From Symsagittifera roscoffensis (lineage: Eukaryota; Xenacoelomorpha; Acoela; Convolutidae), in contig NC_087062.1 of the NCBI RefSeq assembly GCF_963678635.1, forward strand, positions 45,655,758-45,717,757: a stretch of DNA of 62,000 nucleotides, given 5' to 3'. The notes under the pieces are model-generated. The model ran no database searches, was not told the DNA's origin, and saw only the letters and a list, made by a program, of their open reading frames with translations. Below are positions 1 through 11,564 of this stretch, piece by piece. The first letter of the stretch is position 1. Each line of letters begins with the position of its first letter. A program made the translations under genes and the position numbers.

Positions 1-764
1 AAATAATGATAATTGGATCACTCTAAATCACATACTTTCCATTTAGGTTATCTTTTTGCATTTATATATTTTAAAAATATAGTTAAATATGGTTTAAAAG
101 GCCATCATAAAAGATAATTTTTTGATCATCGGAGTTTATATCATCGATTCAGCGCAAATAGCAGAAGTTATGCTAATCAAGGATCTAGATTTACTCATCT
201 CCTTATGAGCGCATTCCTCTTTCATAGAGACAATTTCGATCTTCCCAGGAAGTAGAGAGTCCCAAGTCGGCCTGGAAATGGAGCCACCAGCTTCACCTTG
301 TTACTCTCGTTGCAGAAATCAGTCTAACAGTGAGCCCTTGGTGCAGTAGGCAGACAACCGATATTAGCCAAATGTAAACGCCAGTTGCTCGCAAAAAACA
401 AGAAAAGGATCGGAACGCATCAATCTCTGTTATACGTGGCGTCAATTGAAAAGTTTTCAGTCTGTTTTGTGTTTTGTGCTGCTTTTTTCAAATAGTTAAG
501 TTGAATTTATTAATGTTTAGCTGTTTGTTTTGTAATCCAAATTAAATAAAACAAAAAGAACACAGGTTTTTTTCGCTCCTAATTCTTTTAAATTATGAAA
601 AACTTGTGTTTCAATTTGAATCATGTCTAAAAACCAGTCGTTCTAGAAAATTCAAAATCGCAAAAGAAGATTGGGTTGTTTATTTTGCACAAATTTAAAA
701 AATTACTGAAAGTTTTCTTTATTACTGAAAAAATGAGCTGAACATCAGCTTAGAACAACTTTTG

Positions 765-1348
765 TTTTCTCTAAAACATACCCTTTACCGTTAATTTTAT
801 CATAGTTAAAAGATTATTTTCTAAGATACTATAGCTCAAACTATCGATATTGCATAAATACGGGGGAAAAGATGAAAAAAAAAGAACAGTTGAACCTGTA
901 TTAAATAGCTTTTTCAGAACCAAATATATTTTTTCAAACAAAATTTTTTTTTGATGGTTTAGCGAGGAAAACAACATAATGTGCAACTCTAGTCAATGTA
1001 ATTTGGTGTACGGTTAAACCTGCAGCTTAATCTTCAACTGAAGATATATCAAACTACAGAACTAACAAATGAATCAAAAAACAAAGTTTTTTTAAAAAGA
1101 TTACAATTCTTAGAACAATGGCTAATTTTTTTTTCGAACCAAAGTTTCCACTGTCCTAAATTTTCTGTACAAAACTAAATAATTACTTGAAATCAATTTT
1201 CTATATGTCAAAAAACTCTATTCGGACCGTCCAACAAAAAACTTTCAATAATTTGTTTTGGAATTTTCCCGTGTTATGCTATAGTATCTTAGAAAATAAT
1301 CTTTTAACTATGATAAAATTAACGGTAAAGGGTATGTTTTAGAGAAAT
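765..1348. repeat. Nested 70-bp inverted repeat in foldback unit
   Basis: The stretch at 765-835 (containing AACATACCCTTTACCGTTAA) returns as its reverse complement at 1,278-1,348. At 1,278 the collinear leader sequence, which continues differently in the truncated copies at 5,016 and 30,312, breaks off and this inverted piece begins. That is the signature expected of a template-switch inversion. Confidence 0.85.
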
Positions 1349-3502
1349 AGCTGATAAATGCTTTGTTTTGTATAATCAAGACCACATCTTTTGTAACTTT
1401 TGATAGTAATTTTATCGACTCTTCTTCAAATTGAACTCTTTCGGACAAGTATTAAAACGCAGCATAGTTTTGGGCTTACTTTCATATCTTGTATTCAGCG
1501 GCTAATCTAAAATGAACACAAATATTTCCTTATGTCTGATTGAGATTTATGATTGGGTATAGATGTCAGTCCACAACCAGAAAGTTTTTCAAAAAGAAAC
1601 CCTTTACATTTTAACCTGATTTAGTCTTACCAGAATTCGTTTATCTGCTGGGAAATTTATCCAATTTGGCTACGCTGTATATGATCTATCACTGGCTGAT
1701 AAGCGAATGGTTCGAATAAACTTGAATTTATGTACATAAGTCCGTGTTTGATTTTTTACGCGTGTTTATCGGTATGTGTAATTGTTAATTTTTATGTATG
1801 TATGTTCAGAAGTGTAACAATAGCTAAGAGTTAAGCCACAAATCAAATTCAATGTAGCTTTAGTTTCAGATTAGTCGAGATTTTCTAGAACATTTTACTA
1901 GGTGTTGTATCTGTACTATGTTCAACCAGATACTACAAAATAATATAATTATGTGTAAATTGTGTGCATTGCATGATCGATATTTACATGCTTTACGGTT
2001 TACTTGTATTGGAAATGTTATATCAGAAAAGATGTACAAGCATGTTGTTCCAAAACGTTTTCGAATCAATTTAGGTTAAATAATTGTAATTGGCAAAAAA
2101 TTCGATGTCAAAATCAATCCAAATTCTTCTTTTTACTTCTCTTCATTATTCTAGATTGTTTCACCAGATGCTAAGTGGGTACAAATTATCAATCAAATTT
2201 GGATACGTATAATTAGATTAAATTTTAAGCAAAATTGATATTGACAACAACAGTAAGACCAACGTGTGGCCAGATTATCAACATAGAGCAGGATGATGTT
2301 ACAGGTTAAGAAACTAATGATAAGTTTTGTAAAACTATATCACACACTATATGTCTTTGTAGCCATAAAAATACGTTTTAATGTTGTATCTGGTAATTTT
2401 TAGTATATGGTGAACTATTCAGAAATCAAGAGCAGCAAAAAAGTATGAGATGGATTGTTTTTCTATTTAAAAGGGCACTTCTGATGGCATAATTTTGATC
2501 GCAAAAGTAACTTTATACATATGAATCATTATAAACAAATGTATATAACCAAAAACATACAAATTAGACATTAATCGTGCTTACATTTACAAATAAAAAC
2601 TGATTAAAATGCCTATCTACACGCACTAATTTTACGTATCCAAATTTGATTGATAATCTGTACCCACTTAGCATCTGGTGAAACAATCTAGAATAATGAA
2701 GAGAAGTATAAAGAAGAATTTGGACTGATTTTGACATCGAATTTTATTTCCAATTACAATTATTTATCCTAAATTGATTCGAAAACGTTTTGGAACAACA
2801 TGCTTGTACATCTTTTCTGATATAACATTTCCAATACAAGGTAAACCGTAAAGCATGTAAATATCGATCATGCAAGTCACACAATTTACACATAATTATA
2901 TTACTTTGTAGTATCTGGTTGAACATAGTACAGATACAACACCTAGTAAAATGTTCTAGAAAATCTCGACTAATCTGAAACTAAAGCTACATTGAATTTG
3001 ATTTGTGGCTTAACTCTTAGCTATTGTTACACTTCTGAACATATATACATAAAAATTAACAATTACACATACCGATAAACACGCGTAAAAAATCAAACAC
3101 GGACTTATGTACATAAATTCAAGTTTATTCGAACCATTCGCTTATCAGCCAGTGATAGATCATACACAGCGTAGCCAAATTGGATAAATTTCCCAGCAGA
3201 TAAACAATTTCTGGTAAGACTAAATCAGGTTAAAATGTAAAGGGTTTCTTTTTGAAAAACTTTCTGGTTGTGGACTGACATCTATACCCAATCATAAATC
3301 TCAATCAGACATAAGGAAATATTTGTGTTCATTTTAGATTAGCCGCTGAATACAAGATATGAAAGTGAGCCCAAAACTATGCTGCGTTTTAATACTTGTC
3401 CGAAAGTGTTCAATTTGAAGAAGAGTCGATAAAATTACTATCAAAACTTACAAAAGATGTGGTCTTGATTATACAAAACAAAGCATTTATCAGCTATTTC
3501 AT
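1345..3502. repeat. Large inverted repeat (about 873-bp arms, 411-bp spacer)
   Basis: The left arm, about 1,345-2,217, is read as its reverse complement at about 2,629-3,502. Outer ends pair AGCTGATAAATGCTTTG with CAAAGCATTTATCAGCT, and inner ends pair CTAGATTGTTTCACCAGATG with its complement. Arms differ by only a few substitutions and single-base indels. The spacer (2,218-2,628) holds nothing recognisable. No transposase frame or clear target-site duplication is visible. Confidence 0.9.
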
Positions 3503-3738
3503 TTCCAATTCATGATAAGACTTGTTCTGTTTTTAGCGCAATAACAACGCCTCTGCAGGCGCGTGCTTTCATCATTTGATTCATAATTTTACCCGTTTCA
3601 ATTCAATGTTTGCTCTCCGTTACCAAAACCATGAAAAACTGTATGTGTAATTTTTGACTGATTCCGCTCAAGAACGTATTATTTTTGACAAGACTGCTCC
3701 TGGAGATTTTCTTTCCTTATTAGACAACAGTTAAATTC

Positions 3739-5015
3739 AAATAATGATAATTGGATCACTCTAAATCACATACTTTCCATTTAGGTTATCTTTTTGCATT
3801 TATATATTTTAAAAATATAGTTAAATATGGTTTAAAAGGCCATCATAAAAGATAATTTTTTGATCATCGGAGTTTATATCATCGATTCAGCGCAAATAGC
3901 AGAAGTTATGCTAATCAAGGATCTAGATTTACTCATCTCCTTATGAGCGCATTCCTCTTTCATAGAGACAATTTCGATCTTCCCAGGAAGTAGAGAGTCC
4001 CAAGTCGGCCTGGAAATGGAGCCACCAGCTTCACCTTGTTACTCTCGTTGCAGAAATCAGTCTAACAGTGAGCCCTTGGTGCAGTAGGCAGACAACCGAT
4101 ATTAGCCAAATGTAAACGCCAGTTGCTCGCAAAAAACAAGAAAAAGGATCGGAACGCATCAATCTCTGTTATACGTGGCGTCAATTGAAAAGTTTTCAGT
4201 CTGTTTTGTGTTTTGTGCTGCTTTTTTCAAATAGTTAAGTTGAATTTATTAATGTTTAGCTGTTTGTTTTGTAATCCAAATTAAATAAAACAAAAAGAAC
4301 ACAGGTTTTTTTCGCTCCTAATTCTTTTAAATTATGAAAAACTTGTGTTTCAATTTGAATCATGTCTAAAAACCAGTCGTTCTAGAAAATTCAAAATCGC
4401 AAAAGAAGATTGGGTTGTTTATTTTGCACAAATTTAAAAAATTACTGAAAGTTTTCTTTATTACTGAAAAAATGAGCTGAACATCAGCTTAGAACAACTT
4501 TTGTTTTCTCTAAAACATACCCTTTACCGTTAATTTTATCATAGTTAAAAGACTATTTTCTAAGATACTATAGCTCAAACTATCGATATTGCATAAATAC
4601 GGGGGAAAAGATGAAAAAAAAAGAACAGTTGAACCTGTATTAAATAGCTTTTTCAGAACCAAATATATTTTTTCAAACAAAATTTTTTTTGATGGTTTAG
4701 CGAGAAAACAACATAATGTGCAACTCTAGTCAATGTAATTTGGTGTACGGTTAAACCTGCAGCTTAATCTTCAACTGAAGATATATCAAACTACAGAACT
4801 AACAAATGAATCAAAAAACAAAGTTTTTTTAAAAAGATTACAATTCTTAGAACAATGGCTAATTTTTTTTTCGAACCAAAGTTTCCACTGTCCTAAATTT
4901 TCTGTACAAAACTAAATAATTACTTGAAATCAATTTTCTATATGTCAAAAACTCTATTCGGACCGTCCAACAAAAAACTTTCAATAATTTGTTTTGGAAT
5001 TTTCCCGTGTTATGC
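3739..5015. repeat. Truncated foldback unit (leader only), copy 2
   Basis: Matches 1-1,279 almost base for base, then departs at 5,016 where the sequence runs into AAGTTAGTAAGCCTCGG instead of the inverted segment. The same junction occurs at 30,312, so the truncated last unit is part of the duplicated block. Confidence 0.9.
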
Positions 5016-5186
5016 AAGTTAGTAAGCCTCGGTTTTTTCTTCTGACCACTTAAAGCGCTTCTCATGACTCACTGGTCAATTTTGAGTTGAAGTTTGATAC
5101 CGTTGGAAAATTCGTTTGGGAGATCAACAGACATATTAAAAAATTGTTTATCGCCCTTTTTTTATTTTTTCAAAGATGAACAACAT

Positions 5187-7620
5187 TGCTAAATGGTGTA
5201 GATGAGTTGGCTGAAAGCTGGCATTTCCTTGCAAATCTCTGCTTGCGACGTTTGCATTGTAAAAATCAAAGTGTGTATGTAGGTTTGACTGTATTTGAAT
5301 ATATTCATACGTAAAACGTATTGAATATATTTTTGTGTGAATATTTCTAGTAATCTATAAACAAATGCACGAAAAAATACTTTTTGTGTATGCGTGTATG
5401 AATGCAAGTTGATGTGTTTGTAAGTATGAGTACAATTTTTTTTCCTTATGCGCGTGTAAACCAAAACAATTGTAACTAGAAGAATAACTATTACCCAACT
5501 TGAATTTTACTAGTGTTTCTAGTTTTTCTTGAAAGTTAGACAAGATACTATAAGCATAGTAAATATGTACGCACATATGCTTTGCGTACGTGTGTTTATA
5601 TGTAAACTGTATGTATCTATGTAAAAGTGTACAACTTTTTGCATGTATAAGTGTAATTATTCATGTATGTACATACTGTTTGTGTGTACTCATTTGAGTA
5701 TTTAGAAGTTACGTAAATTTGTATGTTTTTATGTAAGTAAGAACTCTTGACTGCATGTCCGCTTGATTGAGTGAATGAATACAAGCATATTTTTTCAACC
5801 AATACATGTTTTTAGGCAAGTATTTCTGCATATTCGTATATCAGTATCAAAGGCACGGTTATATGATTGTATGTAAAGACGTATGAATGCCAGTCTGTAA
5901 TGCATGATTCTTTTTGTCTGAATGTGTGAAGTGAATGCAAGTTGGTTTGTGTGTTTACAGGTGTTTGTATTTCAAAGGTCAGCAGAACTAATAAGTAAAA
6001 TATTTGCATGTATGTAAACAAAACTTGCGTGTGTGTCTATTTATGTAAACTGTATGTATCTATGAACAAGTGTACAATTTTTTGCATGTATAAATGTAAT
6101 TAATCATGTATGCACATACTATTTGTGTGTATTCATTTGAGTATTTAGAAGTTATGTATATTTGTATGTTTTTATGTAAATAAGAATTCTCGAGTGCCAG
6201 TCCGCTTGATTGAGTGAATGAAGACCAGCAATTATTTTGTATCAATGTATGTGTTTCAGTTTAAAAGCTTTTAAAAGTTAGCTGGTTTGCAAATTGTACA
6301 AACTTATGATTGAAGTTTTATGTCTGTTTAAACGGAAAGTGTGTACACTTGAGTAGTTGCATGCTTGTAAAGTACATTCCATGTCTTTTTGTAGGCAAGT
6401 ACTTATACATATTCGTATATGAGTATGAAAGGCACGTTTATATGATTTTATGTAAAGACATATGAATGCCAGTGGGTTTGCATGTTGGTTTGTGTGTTTA
6501 CATGTGCTTGTATTTTAAAGGTCAGCAGAACTAATAAGTGAAATCTTTGCATGTATGTAAGCAAACTTGTGTGTGTGTCTATCTATGTAAACTGTATGTA
6601 TCTATGTAAAAGTGTACAATTTTTTGCATGTATAAATGTACTTAATCATGTATGCACATACTATTTGTGTGTATTCATTTGAGTATTTAGAAGTTTGTAT
6701 GTTTTCAAATGTATATTTGTATGTTTTTATGTAAGTAAGAATTCTTGAATGCATGTCCGCTTGATTGAGTGAATGAAGACCAGCAATTATTTTGTATCAA
6801 TGTATATTTTTCAGTTTAAAAATATTTTAAAATTTGCTTGTTTGCAAATTGAACAAACTTATGATTGAAGTTTCATGCCTGTTCAAAAGGAAAGTGTGTA
6901 CACATGAGTCGTAACATGCTTGTATAGTACGAACCATGTCTGTTTGTAGTTAAGTACTTATGAATTTTCGTATATGAGTATGAAAGACACGTTTATATGA
7001 TTGTATGTAAAGACGCATGAATGCCAGTCTCTAATGCCTGACTCTTTTTGTCTGAATATGTGCATATATTCTTCTTGAAAGTGTGAAGTGAAATTAAGCT
7101 GGTTTGTGTGTTTAAATGTGGTTCTATTGTAAAGGTCAGCAGAAATACTAAGTCAAAATCTTTGCATGTGTAAAAGCGAAATTTTCGTTTAATTGGCTTA
7201 AAAGCATGTAAGCAAGTATGTAAAATTTATGTTTGTATGGTACTTTATTTGCCTTCTTCTTATGTATAAGACTATGTACGTTTGTATTCATACCTTTATG
7301 TAAGACTTCATTTTTGAATGTTTGTATGTATAGAAGTATTTTTGCATATATGTATGCAATTTTGTACATATGGTTGTATGAATGTCTCTAAGTAACTTTA
7401 TATATGTATGTATACATGTAAGTTTGTATGTATGTATCTATGTATGCATGTATGTATGTTTTTATGTAAGTTTGTACTTATGTATACATGTATGTATGTT
7501 TGTATTCAGTAAGTGTGTACGTTATTGTCTTTGAATGTAAGTTTGCATGATTAACCTTATGTAAGTATTTAATTGTGTATGAATAAACGTATGTTTGTAA
7601 TAAAATACGCATGACTGTTT
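5187..7620. repeat. Degenerate TGTATGTA-rich tandem repeats
   Basis: Successive diverged units share landmarks such as TATGTAAACTGTATGTATCT (about 5,600, 6,048, 6,590), TTTTTTGCATGTATAA, CATTTGAGTATTTAGAAGTT and AAAGGTCAGCAGAACTAATA. Spacing is roughly 420-550 bp. One strand is strongly purine-poor and TG/TA-rich, so long frames appear on the opposite strand by composition only. I see no gene here. Confidence 0.8.
7395..7510. repeat. (TATG)n microsatellite
   Basis: Imperfect runs of TATG/TGTA, such as GTATGTATGTATCTATGTAT, form the densest part of the TATG-rich block. The same tract is at about 32,760-32,875 in the right copy. Confidence 0.85.
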
Positions 7621-8064
7621 TTTGTGAGTATGCATTTAAGTTTGCAACTCATGAAAATGTGTTTATGTTTTTTATCTTTACAAGTATGCAGCTTTATATG
7701 TTTGGTGGGGTATATATGTTTGAGTTTAGTTGTAACCGTTTATTTTATTTCATATAAAAGTATATATGTAACTCAATCCAAATCTTTCTTATCCTTCTTC
7801 TTAAGTTTCTCGAATATTCTAGAATAATCAACCAGACACTATAATGACAGCTTTTTTCATTTTCTTGATTTGCAAAACAATTTGATAATTTAAAAAAAGT
7901 TTTCCGTGAAATATTTGATCTTCCAGGTATCCTCATTATGAACATTTCACTTTGAAAAAGTGGCATATGTTGCATTGATAATTTCAATTTATCTGCAGTC
8001 AATGATTATGAAAAATGTTTCAAAATTGTAACAAGAAAGATCAGTTTTTAAGTTTTACAAAGCT

Positions 8065-8242
8065 TTGTCGATGGAAGCATCAAACAACAAGTCCAATTGG
8101 CGACAGCATAGAGTCCAAAGTGTTTAATGAACTGTTACTCATAGATGTAAAAATTACGATAAGAAACTTATTAGAAAAAAATTATGGTTTATTGAGGAAA
8201 ATCATTGATCGTGCAGACATGCGGCTGGTAGAGCTGAAGACG
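8065..8242 (+). other. Candidate exon, left copy (unrecognised)
   Basis: An open frame of about 60 codons ends at a good donor-like site, ACG|GTAAGC, at 8,242/8,243, and would read on to a stop at 8,290 if unspliced. The peptide is leucine- and lysine-rich and contains the stretches LLLIDVKITIRNLLEK and RADMRLVELKT. The right-hand copy (to 33,612) keeps the frame over this part with a few amino-acid changes, but has a one-base insertion just upstream, so the exon start is unclear. I do not recognise a family. The block around it is repetitive, so this may be noncoding. Confidence 0.25.
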
Positions 8243-8290
8243 GTAAGCGAGCAAAGTCTCAGTGACAGGTACTGTATATTTGAAGGATGA

Positions 8291-10200
8291 TTGATCAATC
8301 TCTAAAAACCACAAATTTTCAACGGTTTTCATTTGAAAAATCATAATTTTGAATCAAAGTTATAAACCCACAGAAGTGAAGCAATTGTGTAATCAGATAA
8401 ACAGTCAGTAACACTTTTTTTTAAATTAAAGATTTATTTAGTCGATAGAGCGTTTTATGAAATAGCTCAAAATGCTTACGCATTTTTTCTTTGAAATGAA
8501 TAGCAAGTCTTTCTGCATTGAGGCTCAAAATTTTAATTCCTCAAAGTAAAACTGTCTAACAAACTTTTTATTGTCAAATTAAACATGTCTTTGTTAGTCG
8601 TTCTAGCTTAAGATAACACAACATAATTGACGTTTATCGAAATGCATTGAAACTAGAAAATGGCACTTACAAGTTTTCGGAAACTGCTGTAGCCAAATTG
8701 GTGTGAAAGCGTTGTTTAGAGTGAAACAGCTATCATCCTGACGGAATCCGAAGATTCAGGTAGAGTGTTGATGATAAGGCTTGATTTTTTATCTTAAAGT
8801 TTCAAACAACTAACCGTTTTTCGAAGATATGTTTTGTTAATAGAGAAGACAAATATCGATGCAAAAATGAGAAGAAATTTCATGATGCGAACTGTTTTGA
8901 TACTGCTAGTAGTGATCACCTCAAACATATATTGAAAGAAAGGTTGAACTCTTGATAACACAATTAGTTGCAGATGAATAATCAGATATTTTGGTCAAAA
9001 AGCCACCGTATTTTGAGAGACAATAGCGTAATCAAGGAAACATTCAAAAGATCAGATTTATATTAAAAAACTCAAAATTTAATTTGTTGAACAGAGGGTT
9101 AATCAATGATAATAACTGATAGCGCTTCAAAATTTTGAATAAAAAGCTCTTGTTAAAGCCAAATTGAGTTAATTAGAAGATACTGAGAACAATTGACTAG
9201 ATTGTAGTATCAAATTAAAAATTATTTAATTGCATATTCTTTTAATGGAAAAATCAAAAATTTTGGATGCTCAAATTATAACTCCGAGTTCATATCAAGT
9301 TTTGAGTTTGTATCCATAACTTGTCTTAGTTTGTGTTCAGTCTTTCCCGATTGAATTTGCTCTAATTTGAATAACTGCTTTCCTTAAAAGTCGCAAATAA
9401 GTTTTCACCTACTTTATTCGATGGTTACTCTGTTCTGTCGTATATATTGGCACACAAATAACAGTTTTCCCCCAGTTTCTAGGTCCGCTTTGATGAAAAT
9501 TTTCAAAATTTCTGTTAGCACAAAAAAGTTAATAGGAAATACTTAACAGTTTCTAGAAGCCCCGAAAATTGTTTCCTTTTTACTATTAAAAGTGGTATAT
9601 GCAAGTCTTAGAAATGGCTGCAGCAAAATTAATCGGCCATTTTGGTTTTCATCAGTGTTCTCGTTTTTCAAGATCTTAACCCACTTCAACTTATTAGCTC
9701 TTTCAACCTTTCTATTAAATCAAAGCTGTTGTCATAGATTTTAGAAGTTTTCTCAGTCTCCTGTAGACACGGAAAATGGAAATGTCGAAATTTTCAAGCC
9801 AATTTCATTATTTTAGAGTTTTCAGTGTTTCGTAATTTTTCTTTGTTTTTACCTTCATTTGGCTGAACGAAATTTTTCATTCTTATTTCGGTCAAATTGA
9901 TTTTTGCCTAAATAGAGGTGGCGGCCGCCGCACTTGACGAATTTTGCTTTCTTCGAGATTCAGTAATAAAACATGCATTTTTGAACGAAATCGTTCACCG
10001 CAGCCAACAGTTAAGCTACGCTGCCAAATTCGTGTGCTTTCCTATATACCATATAGTTTGGTCGCATATAATAGGTATATAACGTTATTTTACATGTAAA
10101 CAAACCAATACCCCCAACTTTAGAAGGGAAAACATGCACCGACCAAAACATAATTCCATTCCCGTTTCCACAACGTTCAGTGGGAATACTCAATAATATA
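8291..10200. other. AT-rich stretch without a supported gene
   Basis: About 1.9 kb with short, stop-rich frames only. The one notable base pattern is a GC-rich patch, GGTGGCGGCCGCCGCAC, at about 9,917. It repeats in the right copy at about 33,660-35,570. Confidence 0.6.
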
Positions 10201-10204
10201 CCGA

Positions 10205-10405
10205 AGTTTTACATGAGGACTATTAGGTATAAAGTATACATGGTGACAATTAGGATTATTACATAGTGACCATTAGGTATAAAATTATACATGGTGACAA
10301 TTAGGATTATTACATGGTGACCATTGCTGATCATTTAATACATGGTGACCATTATGATTTATACCTAATGGTCATCCATGTATGACAACCCCCCCCCCCC
10401 CGATC
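10205..10405. repeat. Palindromic minisatellite plus poly-C run
   Basis: Repeats of TACATGGTGACCATTAGG/TATGATT-type units are bounded by inverted ends: ACATGAGGACTATTAGGTAT at the left and TACCTAATGGTCATCCATGT at the right. A run of about 14 C follows. The right copy (35,577-35,720) has roughly one dimer unit fewer, so the array varies in number. The duplicated block ends about 27 bp beyond the C run. Confidence 0.8.
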
Positions 10406-10526
10406 CTAACGCACTATATGCATACTACTAGTTGATCCAAAAAGAATTGTTGTGGCTAGAAGTTTGGTTTTTTTAATTCTTTTTTTCAATTCTGTTTTCC
10501 AGAGATTGTGAAATTATACTTTTTAA

Positions 10527-10572
10527 GAAACCCTAATCCTTATCCTAAATCTAACTCCAACCCTACCCCGAC
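10527..10572. repeat. Degenerate telomere-like C-rich tract
   Basis: The tract reads as mutated CCCTAA repeats: AAACCCTAATCCTTATCCTA, then CTAACTCCAACCCTACCCC. It may be a decayed interstitial TTAGGG-type array or a simple C/A-rich repeat; the match is imperfect. Confidence 0.4.
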
Positions 10573-11039
10573 TCATTATCGGAGAAGCGAACTGTGTGGC
10601 TCAGACCTTCGAGATCTCAGTTTTACTCGTCGTAAACTACCAATTTGTGACGAGTAAAACTGAGCAAAAAACCTGGTTTTAAAACCTTGATTTTGATGAG
10701 CAAGGTGTTTTAAACTGAGCAAAAACACTCTTAATTACTTTAAATTTGATTAAAACAAGTTTCAACATGTTTTTGAACATATGGAAATTGTATGATAACC
10801 ATTTTTTTTCAAAAAAAATAAACGTAGTTATTTTTTATCACCAGACTGTTGTATTTGGTTCAAATAGCCGGAGAAACTAGGTTGAATCTATTTTCAATGT
10901 TTTTTTGAAATTGTATGAAAATTGTAAGAAAAGCATTTTCGGTGTGGGAACTGTAAGATGAGCAATTTTGGTTCATGGAAGTTAACCCGGGGTCACATTA
11001 CCTTTCCAGGCCTTTTTGCTGGTTTTAATCGGTTTTCTT

Positions 11040-11282
11040 TATAAGAACGCTCAAAAACGGCTTAAAAACCGCTCAAATCTTGCTTGGAAAACCGTTCAAA
11101 AATCACCGCAAGAAATGAGCGGTTTTTGAGCGGTTTTTTAAGCAAGATTTGAGCAGTTTGAGTGGTTTTTCCAAAAAAACGCCCAAACCGCCTTAACCGC
11201 CCAAACCACTCAAACCGCTCAATTCTTGCTGAAAAACCGCTCAAACCGCTAATGTCTTGAGCGGTTTTTGAGCGTGATCTCG
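11040..11282. repeat. GAGCGGTTTTT minisatellite with internal hairpin
   Basis: About 20 copies of an 11-12 bp unit (AACCGCTCAAA or its complement TTTGAGCGGTT) occur in both orientations. AAAACCGCTCAAATCTTGCT at about 11,065 pairs with AGCAAGATTTGAGC near 11,140, giving a strong hairpin. It lies directly upstream of the small gene at 11,292. Confidence 0.8.
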
Positions 11283-11291
11283 ACCCGGGTA

Positions 11292-11564
11292 ATGAATGAA
11301 GGAAAATATGATCTACGTTCCGTTTTAGTTGCCGCTGCAAATTTGAAAAGGAGTTTCTTGGACGATGCTATAGATTTTGGTACAGATGTGGGCAAGCAAG
11401 CGCTGTACAGTGTGCTGAAAACAAATCAAAAGATTTCAGAGGCAAGAGAAAGTGTGATAGATTACCTGGTGGAAAGTTTCACACCTCTCGAAAAAGTAGA
11501 CAACGCACCAGTCTTATCCGATGCAGATATTATGAATTTGGAAAAATATCAGACAGAGATTTGA
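11292..11564 (+). CDS. Small unrecognised protein (90 aa)
   Basis: An ATG at 11,292 opens a 90-codon frame ending in TGA at 11,564, with AATAAA-type signals just downstream (about 11,590). The start is chosen as the first ATG after the minisatellite; a 5' exon is possible. The peptide is predicted to be helical: an N-terminal segment with VLVAAANLKRSF, a middle GTDVGKQALYSVL, then KISEARESVIDYLVESF and a tail with PVLSDADIMNLEKYQ. It has no signal peptide or membrane segment. A second locus at 15,799-15,948 keeps the C-terminal half in frame, so the family has been coding. I recognise no named domain. A capsid-associated helical protein of the Polinton type is one guess, but nothing proves it. 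Confidence 0.5.
   Translation: MNEGKYDLRSVLVAAANLKRSFLDDAIDFGTDVGKQALYSVLKTNQKISEARESVIDYLVESFTPLEKVDNAPVLSDADIMNLEKYQTEI

Larger units (their letters stand above)
1..3738. repeat. Foldback tandem unit, copy 1 (3,738 bp)
   Basis: The sequence starting at base 1 restarts at 3,739, and the same unit occurs at 25,299-29,036 with restart at 29,037, so the period is 3,738 bp in both places. The unit has a 1.28-kb leader, a large inverted repeat (about 1,345-3,502) and a 236-bp tail. No long reading frame lies inside; the short open frames (60-75 codons) recur only because the DNA recurs. It resembles a satellite or foldback element of unknown class. Confidence 0.9.
1..10429. repeat. 10.4-kb duplicated block, left copy
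   Basis: This block is repeated in direct orientation at 25,299-35,749. The two copies are collinear from the first base of the window to the shared string CTATATGCATACTACT, after which they diverge completely. Differences are scattered substitutions, a segment of about 72 bp missing here near 6,470, and about 50 bp more minisatellite here near 10,240. By eye identity is very high (about 98-99%). The left edge lies outside the window. It may be a real segmental duplication or a second haplotype placed in the scaffold, because the right copy adjoins a 200-N gap. Confidence 0.93.
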
